A DNA stretch of 24,483 nt, taken from positions 1 through 24,483 of the forward strand of contig CAYOVA010000021.1 of the NCBI GenBank assembly GCA_964407325.1, given 5' to 3'. A program made the translations under genes and the position numbers. Of the stretch, positions 14,117 to 21,048 are shown piece by piece. The notes beneath the pieces are model-generated. The model saw only the letters and a program-made list of their open reading frames with translations, was not told the origin of the DNA and ran no database searches. Each line of letters starts with the position of its first letter. The first letter of the stretch is position 1. This stretch comes from JAOAFZ01 sp964407325. GTDB taxonomy: Bacteria; Patescibacteriota; Microgenomatia; UBA1406; GWC2-37-13.

Positions 14117-14609
14117 GTATGTTCTCCTGCATTCGACTAATATAAGAACTTACAACTCTATCCAGGTTTTCAATGACCAATTCGGCCATTTCTTCTTCCT
14201 GAATAAGAATCTGTTGACACATTTCTACTATCTGAGGCTTATCACACTCATCCGCTAAACAGAGTATTTTGCGATACATTGCAATTTCCGCATGTTCAGT
14301 TACATACTCTGTCATTATGTTCTTAATCAATTTCTCATCGCCAAGTATTTCAGCAGAAGCACCCTGTGCCACTCCTATTACAGATGATGGCTCACTGTTA
14401 GTTTCGAAAACATCAGCCCCTAACGCTTTTAAGCAATCTTTTACTTTTTCTGCCTGTTCTTTGCTATCTGCGATATGTTCTGATATCTGCTTTTGTATTG
14501 CTCCAAACAGGGCAAACTCCTTTTCGTCATCCTCAAGTGTTTTTAAAACTGCTCTTTCCATCGCGTGCGCATCTTGCAACCAGCGAATCAGGATGTCCTC
14601 CTTATTCAT
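14097..14609 (-). CDS. DUF892 (YciE/YciF-type) ferritin-like protein
   Basis: A 170-residue all-helical protein. The N-terminal 'ILIRWLQDAHAMERAVLKTLE' and the later 'ISEHIADSKEQAEKVKDCLKALGAD' match DUF892, whose members form a four-helix di-iron bundle and are linked to stress responses; 'EYVTEHAEIAMYRKI' and 'ILIQEEEMAELV' supply further Glu/His ligand candidates. The start was set at the ATG 14607-14609, since TACAAT lies 7 bases upstream and the longer frame from 14618 would begin inside that box. The gene overlaps the downstream small gene by 20 bases. Iron binding is expected from the family, not shown. Confidence 0.85.
   Translation of the reverse strand: MNKEDILIRWLQDAHAMERAVLKTLEDDEKEFALFGAIQKQISEHIADSKEQAEKVKDCLKALGADVFETNSEPSSVIGVAQGASAEILGDEKLIKNIMTEYVTEHAEIAMYRKILCLADECDKPQIVEMCQQILIQEEEMAELVIENLDRVVSSYISRMQENIHEENNR
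14122..14128 (-). promoter_or_regulatory. Shine-Dalgarno AGGAGAA of the small overlapping gene
   Basis: Reverse complement of TTCTCCT, 5 bases before the ATG at 14116 and inside the ferritin-like coding end. It supports the small gene being translated. Confidence 0.75.
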
Positions 14610-14616
14610 ACTTCGC

Positions 14617-14622
14617 ATTGTA
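14617..14622 (-). promoter_or_regulatory. -10 box TACAAT, 7 bases before the ATG at 14609
   Basis: Minus-strand TACAAT, GCGAAGT, then ATG with no Shine-Dalgarno; leaderless start predicted. The box overlaps the in-frame upstream ATG, which is therefore unlikely to be used. Confidence 0.5.
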
Positions 14623-14689
14623 TGTACAACCCAGCACAGAATAGTTACATACAGGTAAGGGGAGTGTAAGAGGAAAGCTTGTGAGGATC

Positions 14690-15814
14690 TTACTGTGAAG
14701 CGTTGGCGGATATATCTTTCGAAATCAATTCAGCTACTTTACCGGCTGCATCCGGTTTTCCCAATTTCAGGGCAATACCCTGCATATAAGCTCGTCTTTT
14801 TTCGTCAGAGCAAATACTGCAAATTGCAACGGACATCAATTCCGGAGTATGCATTTGAATAGCTGCCCCTTCCATACAGACATAGTCGGCATTCCACTCC
14901 TCCTGCCCCCGGATTCCATTTATAAAAAGGAGAGGTTTTCTTCTTGCCAGCGTTTCGCTGATGATTAAGCCACCTGCTTTTGTTACTACCAGGTCGCTGG
15001 CAACAATTACGTCGTCTACAAAATGAATTTGCTTATACTTTTTGATATCAACAGTTTTGGTGGAAGCAATATCCTCAATTTTTTCTTCCAGCATGATATT
15101 CCTTCCTGCAACTACCAATACAGTACCTGAAAAAGATTTTTGCAACTCCAGAAGAATATCGCGGATCTTGGAATCTTTTATTCCTGCTCCAAAAATAGAA
15201 ACAACCGGAGTTTTGGTTATCCCAAGCTGTTCGCGAATGTTCGCCTGATCTTTACTTTGCGCTATTTCCTTTTTTACGGGTATCCCAGTTACTGTTATAT
15301 TTTTACGGCTAATCCCCCTTCCTACCAGTCGGTCAGCGACAATATCCGTGGCAACAAAATAACGCGATATTTGTTGGTTCGCCTCCATTGCCGTCGTTGT
15401 GTAGTCTGTTATCACTGAATATACCTTTGTTTTCTTGTGTTTGGCCGTAATTGATTCAATCAGATGCATACCCAGGTGGTGGGTAAAGATAATTGCATCG
15501 GGAGGGGTTCCTTTCCCGACTCCTTTAAATCTGGGCATTCCCAATCGGCTGTAGAATGAAACAAATTCCTTGGCAAATTCCGAATTGGCTTTATCCGAAA
15601 GTTTGTACAGGAGAGACATAAAGTCGGGTGCTTTTTCCATTAAATCCAGATAAGAATCGGCATAAATGGACTTAAAAACCGGGAGGGCATAGTCAAGGAT
15701 ATCTTCGACAATCACTTCGTTGTCAGCTAAATCTTCAAATGCTTCTTTTAAGGCATTTGCGGCAGTTTTGTGTCCTTTTCCGACAGAAGCATACAAAATG
15801 AGAATTTTGGCCAT
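14690..15814 (-). CDS. GT28-type glycosyltransferase (MGDG synthase/UgtP-like)
   Basis: A 374-residue glycosyltransferase of the family that transfers glucose or galactose from UDP-sugar to diacylglycerol (UgtP, MGDG synthase) at the inner membrane face; the fold is shared with MurG. The N-terminal domain opens 'ILILYASVGKGHKTAANAL', the typical Gly-x-Gly-His loop, followed by 'FTHHLG' and 'SVITDYT'. The C-terminal donor domain has 'VVSIFGAGIKD' and the signature 'VVTKAGGLIISETLARRKPLL'. Length fits the family. The ATG at 15814 was preferred over a TTG at 15820 because TATAAT ends 5 bases before it. It probably makes a membrane glycolipid; the precise acceptor is not certain. Confidence 0.85.
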   Translation of the reverse strand: MAKILILYASVGKGHKTAANALKEAFEDLADNEVIVEDILDYALPVFKSIYADSYLDLMEKAPDFMSLLYKLSDKANSEFAKEFVSFYSRLGMPRFKGVGKGTPPDAIIFTHHLGMHLIESITAKHKKTKVYSVITDYTTTAMEANQQISRYFVATDIVADRLVGRGISRKNITVTGIPVKKEIAQSKDQANIREQLGITKTPVVSIFGAGIKDSKIRDILLELQKSFSGTVLVVAGRNIMLEEKIEDIASTKTVDIKKYKQIHFVDDVIVASDLVVTKAGGLIISETLARRKPLLFINGIRGQEEWNADYVCMEGAAIQMHTPELMSVAICSICSDEKRRAYMQGIALKLGKPDAAGKVAELISKDISANASQ

Positions 15815-15819
15815 ACACA

Positions 15820-15825
15820 ATTATA
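15820..15825 (-). promoter_or_regulatory. -10 box TATAAT, 5 bases before the ATG at 15814
   Basis: Perfect minus-strand TATAAT preceded by AGGG, then TGTGT and ATG. No Shine-Dalgarno; leaderless start predicted. Confidence 0.65.
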
Positions 15826-15857
15826 CCCTATAGATATTCAAAGATTGTTGGGACGGG

Positions 15858-16415
15858 TTATCCGCGTTTTTTCATATCATCTTCAATAAGTTTACGAAGA
15901 TACACTGACTTGGGAAGTTTGTCTTGTTTTGCAACACGGTCAAGATAAGATGCGATACGGGGCGTAATAAAAAAAGTAAACCTCATATCGCTTTTTTCAT
16001 GGACAAAATGGAGAAAGCTGTCAAGGACTTCGCTGTAGTTGGTTAGCGAATAACGTTCACACATTAATTTTTCATCATTGTGATAGGCAAGCAACGATGG
16101 AGGATCGCCTTTGCTGTAAATTACCAGCACTGGTTTGCCTACTTTTAGAGCCAGCGAGATTTCGTATCCCACGCTGATGCTAGGAAACGATGTCTCCGCA
16201 ATCATACAGTCACATGTGTGAATCCAATTCTCCAACTGCTTATGAAACTTTAGCCTGTCTTCACGGCTTTCACTGTTTATCAGCTTTTCGGTTTTATTCA
16301 AAATATGGTCGGAAATTACCTGAATATGCTGGTTTTTAAGATACTGTACGATTGCCTCGTAATTTTGGATGTATTGATCTTTGGCTGCCAGAGATGCGGT
16401 AAAATATACTTTCAT
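15858..16415 (-). CDS. Nucleoside 2-deoxyribosyltransferase-like domain fused to a ribbon-helix-helix domain
   Basis: A 185-residue soluble protein with two parts. Residues 1-137 look like the nucleoside 2-deoxyribosyltransferase superfamily: 'MKVYFTAS' strand and loop, 'YEAIVQYLKNQHIQVISDH', 'DCMIAETSFPSISVGYEISLAL' (Glu74, Ser81, Glu85 as pocket candidates) and 'GKPVLVIYSKGD'. Residues 144-183, 'MRFTFFITPRIASYLDRVA' followed by 'PKSVYLRKLIEDDMKK', fit a ribbon-helix-helix DNA-binding domain: one strand and two helices. This suggests a transcription factor sensing a nucleotide or nucleoside, or a nucleotide hydrolase held on DNA. It is a single gene between the glycosyltransferase and the phosphatase, divergent from the latter. 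Domain calls come from motif reading; catalytic activity is uncertain. Confidence 0.75.
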   Translation of the reverse strand: MKVYFTASLAAKDQYIQNYEAIVQYLKNQHIQVISDHILNKTEKLINSESREDRLKFHKQLENWIHTCDCMIAETSFPSISVGYEISLALKVGKPVLVIYSKGDPPSLLAYHNDEKLMCERYSLTNYSEVLDSFLHFVHEKSDMRFTFFITPRIASYLDRVAKQDKLPKSVYLRKLIEDDMKKRG

Positions 16416-16419
16416 AATA

Positions 16420-16448
16420 ATTAGAGCTTACAGTCAAACTAATTACAA
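16420..16448 (-). promoter_or_regulatory. Promoter of the deoxyribosyltransferase-RHH gene
   Basis: Minus-strand TTGTAA (16443-16448) and TCTAAT (16420-16425) are 17 bases apart; the -10 ends 4 bases before the ATG. This is one of the few leaderless-type promoters here with a recognisable -35. Confidence 0.5.
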
Positions 16449-16505
16449 TAGGTATATATTATAAAGGATAAATGTATAAACCGGGTAATATAGTGTTTGG
16501 TAAGG

Positions 16506-16511
16506 TACAAT
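16506..16511 (+). promoter_or_regulatory. -10 box TACAAT, 5 bases before the ATG at 16517
   Basis: TACAAT, then AAGCT, then ATG; no Shine-Dalgarno. Leaderless start predicted. Confidence 0.5.
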
Positions 16512-16516
16512 AAGCT

Positions 16517-17134
16517 ATGAAGAAGCTCGTCTACTTTGTGAGGCATGGACAATACCACAACACCCGAGGAATATATCCTGGAAGACTCCCCGTGCCCCTT
16601 TCAAAGGAGGGACGGGCTGAGGCGATGCGCCTTTGTAACTACTTTAAAGACAAATCTATCGAAAAAATCTACAGCAGCGCCGTTCTTCGCTGCAAACAAA
16701 CATCTGCAATAATAGCGGATGATTCCCTCCCCATTCAGTTTGATACCCGGTTACTGGAAACCTTCTCTGCATACCAAGGCTTCTGGAAACTGCATAAAAC
16801 AGGCCAGGTCTCCGGGTCCTGGGACGAATTCTACAGTCACAGAAAAGAGTTGGGTGGAGAAGATTATTTAGATGTACAAACTCGTATGATTTCGTTTTTT
16901 AACGATCTGCTTAGCTGGCCTGATAACAATGTTATTGTCTGTTCCCATGGAGATCCACTGCAAAGTCTATATTACCACCTTGTGGGGCAAAAATTGCCTA
17001 CTGTAGAGGAAGAACAGGGAGAGTCCGGTAATCCTCTGTACCAGAAAAAGGGGTCGGTTCGTTTGCTTACAATCGAGGATGGGCAATATACGTTTTCTCC
17101 CATGGTTACACAGGAAATGCTAAAAAACATATGA
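16517..17134 (+). CDS. Histidine phosphatase (phosphoglycerate mutase-like superfamily)
   Basis: A 205-residue phosphohydrolase of the branch-1 histidine phosphatases. The catalytic motif is 'VRHGQ' (Arg9, His10), followed by 'PLSKEGRAEA', 'YSSAVLRCKQTS' with Arg58, an acid in 'LLETFSAYQG' (Glu81) and the second His144 in 'VCSHGDPLQ'. These place a phosphohistidine at His10. The substrate is unknown: members act on sugar phosphates, nucleotides, cobalamin precursors or proteins, and the motif after Glu81 does not match the CobC or Gpm patterns closely. It is a single gene, divergent from the deoxyribosyltransferase-RHH gene and convergent with the RibD-C gene. Confidence 0.9.
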   Translation: MKKLVYFVRHGQYHNTRGIYPGRLPVPLSKEGRAEAMRLCNYFKDKSIEKIYSSAVLRCKQTSAIIADDSLPIQFDTRLLETFSAYQGFWKLHKTGQVSGSWDEFYSHRKELGGEDYLDVQTRMISFFNDLLSWPDNNVIVCSHGDPLQSLYYHLVGQKLPTVEEEQGESGNPLYQKKGSVRLLTIEDGQYTFSPMVTQEMLKNI

Positions 17135-17189
17135 TGTACGTGTTTATTGGAAAGTGGATTCCCGTTTCGTCCCATTCCCATGTGGTTCT

Positions 17190-17759
17190 TTACACTGCAG
17201 ACTGTGTTTGAGTATTATTTTGAGGCACACGCGGGAGTATCTGATAGTGAAGCAGAATAGTTCCCGCTTCATTCAGCCTATTAACTTCCAGAAGTTGCAA
17301 GTCCACCATTTCCACTTGCTCATCTACAATGCTTTTCCCCTCCGCAAAAATCTTCGGTTCTACCGTTAGGTAGAGTTCATTTACCAGTCCTGCGTTAAAG
17401 AACAACCGGTTAATTTGCCCGCCACCGGCCAGAAGCATCTGCGTAAATCCCCGCGATTCACACTGCTGTACCACTTGTTCTGCTGATGCAGTCAAGAATT
17501 CCAGTTGTCCGATTATTTCTTCAGATTTGTACCGTGCAGGATCACGCGTTAGTACCACGCGCAGCTTCCCAGGCTCGGGTTTTATAACCTTTTTAGCCGC
17601 TTCGTACGTACTGCTGCCCATTACTATCAGATTATGTTTTGCTATTTGCTCCTCGAAGTGTTTTTTGTCCTCCAGTGAAGTCCATTTGTATACTTTGGAG
17701 TTATCTCCTTCAGTAATTTTACCGTTTACTGTCTGAACCATTACGCAGGTTATCTTCAT
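17190..17759 (-). CDS. RibD C-terminal/dihydrofolate reductase-like reductase
   Basis: A 189-residue NAD(P)H-dependent reductase of the RibD-C family, the fold shared by riboflavin-pathway reductases and DHFR. Motifs: 'MVQTVNGKITEGDN', 'HNLIVMGSSTYEAAK', 'KLRVVLTRDPARY', 'MLLAGGGQINRLFFNAGLVNELYLT' and 'VEPKIFAEGKSI'. The deaminase half of bifunctional RibD is absent. In reduced genomes stand-alone members may serve pterin or riboflavin reduction, but the substrate cannot be read here; a true RibD role is uncertain because no other riboflavin gene is nearby. It diverges from the HAD gene with only 27 bases between the start codons. Confidence 0.8.
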   Translation of the reverse strand: MKITCVMVQTVNGKITEGDNSKVYKWTSLEDKKHFEEQIAKHNLIVMGSSTYEAAKKVIKPEPGKLRVVLTRDPARYKSEEIIGQLEFLTASAEQVVQQCESRGFTQMLLAGGGQINRLFFNAGLVNELYLTVEPKIFAEGKSIVDEQVEMVDLQLLEVNRLNEAGTILLHYQILPRVPQNNTQTQSAV

Positions 17760-17767
17760 ATTGGGAT

Positions 17768-17780
17768 AGTATACTATAAT
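17768..17780. promoter_or_regulatory. Face-to-face -10 boxes of the RibD-C and HAD genes
   Basis: Plus-strand TATAAT (17775-17780) ends 6 bases before the ATG at 17787. Minus-strand TATACT (17768-17773) ends 8 bases before the ATG at 17759. With 27 bases between the two start codons, each -35 region would lie in or near the opposite gene, and both transcripts must be nearly leaderless. Confidence 0.6.
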
Positions 17781-17786
17781 ACCGTT

Positions 17787-18605
17787 ATGAAAACCTATAA
17801 GGCTCTAATCTGTGATTTCGACAATACTCTTGTCGGGGTAGATAGAGTTTTACATTCTGATATTATTGCTGCTTTCAACAACCTCGTCAAAGGAGGGGTA
17901 CGGGTTTCTATTGCCACCGGAAGGCCTTATCATGGAGTGATAGAGCGTATAGTTAAAGCACACCCGGATATTTTTACTGCCCCCCTTGTCGTGCATGGCG
18001 GAGCTGAAATTGTCGAGCCGCAAACGGGTAACATCCTGTGGGGAGAATACATTTCACGGGAAATTTTTGAAAAGATTTTCTCCTATATGGATAGCAAAAA
18101 AGTTATTTATCTTGCCGAATACGGAGGAAATTTATTTGCCCCCGATGGCCCAAAAACAATCGATTATGGCGGTGAAAAGATCATTATCCGCCCAATATCC
18201 GACCTTCACAGCGATAGAATAGCAAAAGTTCTTGTTTCCGCTCGTGTTCATAACTATCCTATTGAGCTTATTAACGAAGTCGAAGAAAAACTAAACGCAA
18301 TGTTTGCAGACGACCTACACGTAATTAAAATGGGTTATGTTGGCTCAATCGGACTGGATATTACGGGCAGAACATCCAAACATATTGGGGTTCTTGAATT
18401 AATGAAACTTATGAGTATAAAACCTGATGAGGTAATCGGAGTGGGAGATGGGCATAACGATTATCCTCTTTTAACAGCCTGTGGAACCAAAGTGGCCATG
18501 GGAGACGCTCCCGAGGAACTAAAAAAATTAGCCGATTTTATCGCTCCTCCCCAAGCTGAACATGGCATACTCAAAGTAGTCGAAAAATACTTCCCCAACC
18601 TATGA
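17787..18605 (+). CDS. HAD-superfamily (Cof-type) phosphatase
   Basis: A 272-residue phosphatase with the Cof/type IIB cap. Motif I is 'ICDFDNTLVG' (nucleophile and acid Asp10, Asp12), motif II 'VSIATGRPY', and motif III/IV 'KPDEVIGVGDGHNDYPLL' with the metal-binding Asp residues; 'LDITGRTSKHIGV' contributes the conserved Lys. Such enzymes dephosphorylate sugar phosphates, pyridoxal phosphate or flavin precursors, and the physiological substrate usually cannot be told from sequence. The stop overlaps the coaBC start (ATGA), so it is translationally coupled to coenzyme A synthesis; a housekeeping role in cofactor turnover is possible. Confidence 0.92.
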   Translation: MKTYKALICDFDNTLVGVDRVLHSDIIAAFNNLVKGGVRVSIATGRPYHGVIERIVKAHPDIFTAPLVVHGGAEIVEPQTGNILWGEYISREIFEKIFSYMDSKKVIYLAEYGGNLFAPDGPKTIDYGGEKIIIRPISDLHSDRIAKVLVSARVHNYPIELINEVEEKLNAMFADDLHVIKMGYVGSIGLDITGRTSKHIGVLELMKLMSIKPDEVIGVGDGHNDYPLLTACGTKVAMGDAPEELKKLADFIAPPQAEHGILKVVEKYFPNL

Positions 18606-19816
18606 AAACTGTCACAATTGGCATCTCAAGCGGGATTGCTGCGTATAAAATACTAGACCTTATACGATTGCTGACTAAAGAAGGCATTGATGTGGAAGTT
18701 ATAATGACAGACCATGCCACCAATATGCTTGCTCCAGCGCTCGTCGAAAAAGAAACCGGAAAGCCCATTCATAGCGAACTTTATGGCAAAACCTTTAACT
18801 ATGAAGATATTTTAAAGGATCGTGTTGTTGACCATATTGCTTTGGCAGACAAAACAAACGTATTGGTCATTGCTCCTGCAACCGCAAACACCATTGCCAA
18901 GATGGCGAACGGCATTGCCGACGATTTTTTAACTACTACTCTCCTTGCTGTTACCGCTCCAATCATTGTCTGTCCTTCCATGAATGTGCATATGTGGAAC
19001 AATCCGCTCGTACAGGAAAACATAGAGAAACTGCGCATCAATGGAATGATAATTCTTGATCCTGAAGAAGGACCTCTTGCTTGCGGATACGAAGGAAAAG
19101 GCAGACTAGCCGACATTCACCATATTTTCGCAGAAACAAAAACCCAGCTGGAGAAAGCAAACAGACTTGCCGGTAAAACAGTGGTTGTGACTGCTGGGGC
19201 AACTCTTGAACCACTGGATGCGGTGCGTGTAATTACGAACCGCAGCACTGGGAAAATGGGAGTTGCGTTAGCCGAAGTTTGTTATATGCAAGGAGCACAA
19301 GTAATTCTTCTTAAAGCCCCCTCTGCTGTCCAGCCACGATACCCAATGCCAACTTTTACTTTTGAATCACCGGAAGAACTGGAAACACTGGTAAAGCAAC
19401 ATACTAAACACGCAGATATTCTTTTCCACACGGCAGCTGTAGGTGACTTTATTGTTCAGAATAAACCGGGTAAACTTTCCAGCAAAACATCTCATACTTT
19501 GACTTTAACGCCCCGCCCTAAAATCCTGGATTCCGCAAAAAGCTGGAATCCCGCCATGTATGTAGTGGGTTTTAAAGCAGAGTTCGAATCAAATCCTGAA
19601 AAGCTTATTCTTATTGCACAAGCCAAGCTGGAAGAATCTCTGGCAGATATGATTATTGCAAACGATATCAGCATAAAAGACCGGGGGTTTGCTGCAGATA
19701 CAAACGAAGTCATTATGGTAAGCAAAACATCTGCTAAAACTATTCCTCTTACAAGCAAAAAAACTGTTGCAAGGGAAATAGTTAATAGTGTTATACAGAA
19801 AGCTTCAGTTGCTTAA
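18602..19816 (+). CDS. coaBC: Bifunctional phosphopantothenoylcysteine synthetase/decarboxylase
   Basis: A 404-residue enzyme of coenzyme A synthesis: CoaB joins cysteine to 4'-phosphopantothenate (CTP-dependent) and CoaC decarboxylates the product with FMN. The CoaC half (1-180) has 'GISSGIAAYK', the catalytic His78 in 'VVDHIALA', 'PSMNVHMW' with Asn128, and Cys161 in 'PLACGYEGKGRL'. The CoaB half (188-400) has 'VVVTAGATLEPLDAVRVI' with 'NRSTGKMG', 'HTAAVGDF' and 'MIIANDIS'. All key residues are present and length is normal. It starts in a 4-base ATGA overlap with the HAD gene and its last 26 bases overlap the convergent P-loop kinase gene. Confidence 0.97.
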   Translation: MKTVTIGISSGIAAYKILDLIRLLTKEGIDVEVIMTDHATNMLAPALVEKETGKPIHSELYGKTFNYEDILKDRVVDHIALADKTNVLVIAPATANTIAKMANGIADDFLTTTLLAVTAPIIVCPSMNVHMWNNPLVQENIEKLRINGMIILDPEEGPLACGYEGKGRLADIHHIFAETKTQLEKANRLAGKTVVVTAGATLEPLDAVRVITNRSTGKMGVALAEVCYMQGAQVILLKAPSAVQPRYPMPTFTFESPEELETLVKQHTKHADILFHTAAVGDFIVQNKPGKLSSKTSHTLTLTPRPKILDSAKSWNPAMYVVGFKAEFESNPEKLILIAQAKLEESLADMIIANDISIKDRGFAADTNEVIMVSKTSAKTIPLTSKKTVAREIVNSVIQKASVA

Positions 19817-20285
19817 ATTGTCGGACCAGCGCTGTTTTCCCCTCTTCGTTATTTATTATAATCTCGTGTTTCACCTCCGGTTTCTGAAATCGACGTTCCA
19901 TTCTTTTTGTATAGTTTTTTTCAAGAGTCATACCTACACGAGATCGTATCCTCTGCTCGCGTACCCGTGGATAGGCCTTTACAAGAATAAATTTCACATC
20001 GGAAAATTTCTCAATTGCTTTCCGGCGAAACCGTTCTTTTATAAACGTTTGTGAGACAATCAAATTGTTATGTTTATGTAGTTCTTTCTCTATTTTGCTA
20101 AACAATTGCTCAAAGTACACATCGCGCATTTCTTCCGTTATCTTCGATCGTGTGGTAATAGCTTTTTTTATTGCATCAGTCAAGTCCCGGTCCCCGTCGT
20201 AAAAACGAAACCCTGTATAGTTATGAAGCACATGCCCAGCATATGTTTTCCCTGCTCCCGGCAATCCAAAGAGTATGATAAGCAT
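19791..20285 (-). CDS. Small P-loop kinase-like protein
   Basis: A 164-residue AAA/adenylate-kinase-fold protein. Walker A is at the N-terminus, 'ILFGLPGAGKTYAG' (Gly7 to Thr14); 'FYDGDRDLTDAIKKAI' gives the acidic residues of a nucleoside- or sugar-kinase active site; 'IVSQTFIKERFRRKAI' and 'FILVKAYPRVREQRI' follow, with basic lid-type residues ('MTLEKNYTKRMERRF'). It resembles gluconate/shikimate kinase or AAA-33 family members. The substrate is unknown. The gene converges on coaBC, overlapping it by 26 bases, and has a TATAAT 6 bases before the ATG. Confidence 0.82.
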   Translation of the reverse strand: MLIILFGLPGAGKTYAGHVLHNYTGFRFYDGDRDLTDAIKKAITTRSKITEEMRDVYFEQLFSKIEKELHKHNNLIVSQTFIKERFRRKAIEKFSDVKFILVKAYPRVREQRIRSRVGMTLEKNYTKRMERRFQKPEVKHEIIINNEEGKTALVRQFKQLKLSV

Positions 20286-20291
20286 TTAAAT

Positions 20292-20297
20292 ATTATA
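20292..20297 (-). promoter_or_regulatory. -10 box TATAAT, 6 bases before the ATG at 20285
   Basis: Perfect minus-strand TATAAT, then ATTTAA, then ATG. No Shine-Dalgarno; leaderless start predicted. Confidence 0.65.
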
Positions 20298-20325
20298 TCA
20301 TTACAAAGCCCTAAATAAAATTTGA

Positions 20326-20341
20326 TATAATGAAATTTCAT
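20326..20341 (+). promoter_or_regulatory. -10 box TATAAT with an overlapping palindrome before the MarR gene
   Basis: TATAAT (20326-20331) is followed by a perfect 12-base palindrome ATGAAATTTCAT (20330-20341), which covers the expected transcription start and ends two bases before the ATG. MarR proteins usually bind palindromes at their own promoters, so this is a candidate autoregulatory operator. Confidence 0.5.
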
Positions 20342-20343
20342 CT

Positions 20344-20823
20344 ATGTTAAAAAAACTAATCACATCGATAACCAATAGCAATGTACCTATAAAAGCAATA
20401 CCCACTTACCAGATTAGTTTGCTTCACAGCAAAACACATAGAATCGTAAAACAAGCGACATCACACGCCCTAAAAAAATACAAACTTTCATATGTTGACT
20501 GGGCGCTTCTGGGATTACTCTACGAAAAAGAAGAACTCAGATATGGATCTTTAGCTGACGAACTGGGAGTAGAACCTTCATTTATTTCAGTTCTTATTGA
20601 AGGGTTACAGAAAAAAAGTCTTATCCGTGAAAAAAAACATCACTCTGATAAACGGGTAAAACAAATCCACCTTACAAAAAAAGGAAAAGACCTTATCCCT
20701 GAGGTTGAATCTTTTTTAAAGGACAAACTGGACTACCTGTTTAACAGTCTTCAACCAAACGATCTCAACAAGTATCTTACCTATATGGCAGTCCTTGCTG
20801 ATAATGGAAAAGCAACTGAATAA
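20344..20823 (+). CDS. MarR-family transcriptional regulator
   Basis: A 159-residue winged-helix repressor. Helices 'LLHSKTHRIVKQATSHALKKY' and 'LSYVDWALLGLLYEKEELRYG' form the dimer and scaffold; 'SLADELGVEPSFISVLIEGLQKKSLI' is the helix-turn-helix, and 'REKKHHSDKRVKQIHLT' with 'KKGKDLIPEV' is the beta wing and following helix, with the Asp-x-Arg wing signature (SDKRVK). MarR regulators respond to small aromatic or oxidative signals. It is followed 14 bases later by an XRE regulator, then the membrane and thioredoxin genes; control of that cluster is inferred. Confidence 0.92.
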   Translation: MLKKLITSITNSNVPIKAIPTYQISLLHSKTHRIVKQATSHALKKYKLSYVDWALLGLLYEKEELRYGSLADELGVEPSFISVLIEGLQKKSLIREKKHHSDKRVKQIHLTKKGKDLIPEVESFLKDKLDYLFNSLQPNDLNKYLTYMAVLADNGKATE

Positions 20824-20837
20824 TTTAATGCAGATCA

Positions 20838-21041
20838 ATGGTTTCAAATACTGTACTTGAATTGAGGACTAAAAAAAAAGTTACTCAATGCCAGCTTGCA
20901 GAAGCTGTTGGCGTAACACGCCAGACGATAATAGCAATAGAAAAAGGCAATTATACTCCTTCAGTTGAGCTTGCAATCAAAATCGCACGGTATTTTAAGG
21001 TACAAACAGATACCGTATTTTTTATTACCGATTCACTATAA
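20838..21041 (+). CDS. XRE-family (Cro/C1-type) small transcriptional regulator
   Basis: A 67-residue helix-turn-helix protein: 'VTQCQLAEAVGVTRQTIIAI' and 'GNYTPSVELAIKIARYFK' match the YgzD/SinR-type single-domain regulators, which often sit next to a small multi-helix membrane protein, as here. It follows the MarR gene by 14 bases; no clear Shine-Dalgarno. The start gives the usual 'MVSNTVLELR' opening of the family. Its stop codon TAA (21039-21041) is part of the TATAAT of the next gene. Confidence 0.92.
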   Translation: MVSNTVLELRTKKKVTQCQLAEAVGVTRQTIIAIEKGNYTPSVELAIKIARYFKVQTDTVFFITDSL

Positions 21042-21042
21042 T
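21037..21042 (+). promoter_or_regulatory. -10 box TATAAT overlapping the XRE stop, 6 bases before the ATG at 21049
   Basis: Perfect TATAAT whose inner TAA is the stop codon of the regulator gene, followed by GCAACT and ATG. It sets the start of the next gene at 21049 and lets it be transcribed separately. Confidence 0.55.
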
Positions 21043-21048
21043 GCAACT

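Noticed and set aside
14097..14618. Start of the ferritin-like gene at 14618
   Set aside because: That ATG overlaps the TACAAT box; the next ATG at 14609 has the same box-to-start spacing as its neighbours.
17100..18610. Recoded genetic code (TGA as glycine), as in SR1/Gracilibacteria
   Set aside because: TGA ends the histidine phosphatase and HAD frames exactly where the families end.
20965..21048. Longer start for the four-helix membrane protein
   Set aside because: The extension overlaps the XRE gene in another frame and is not hydrophobic or conserved-looking.
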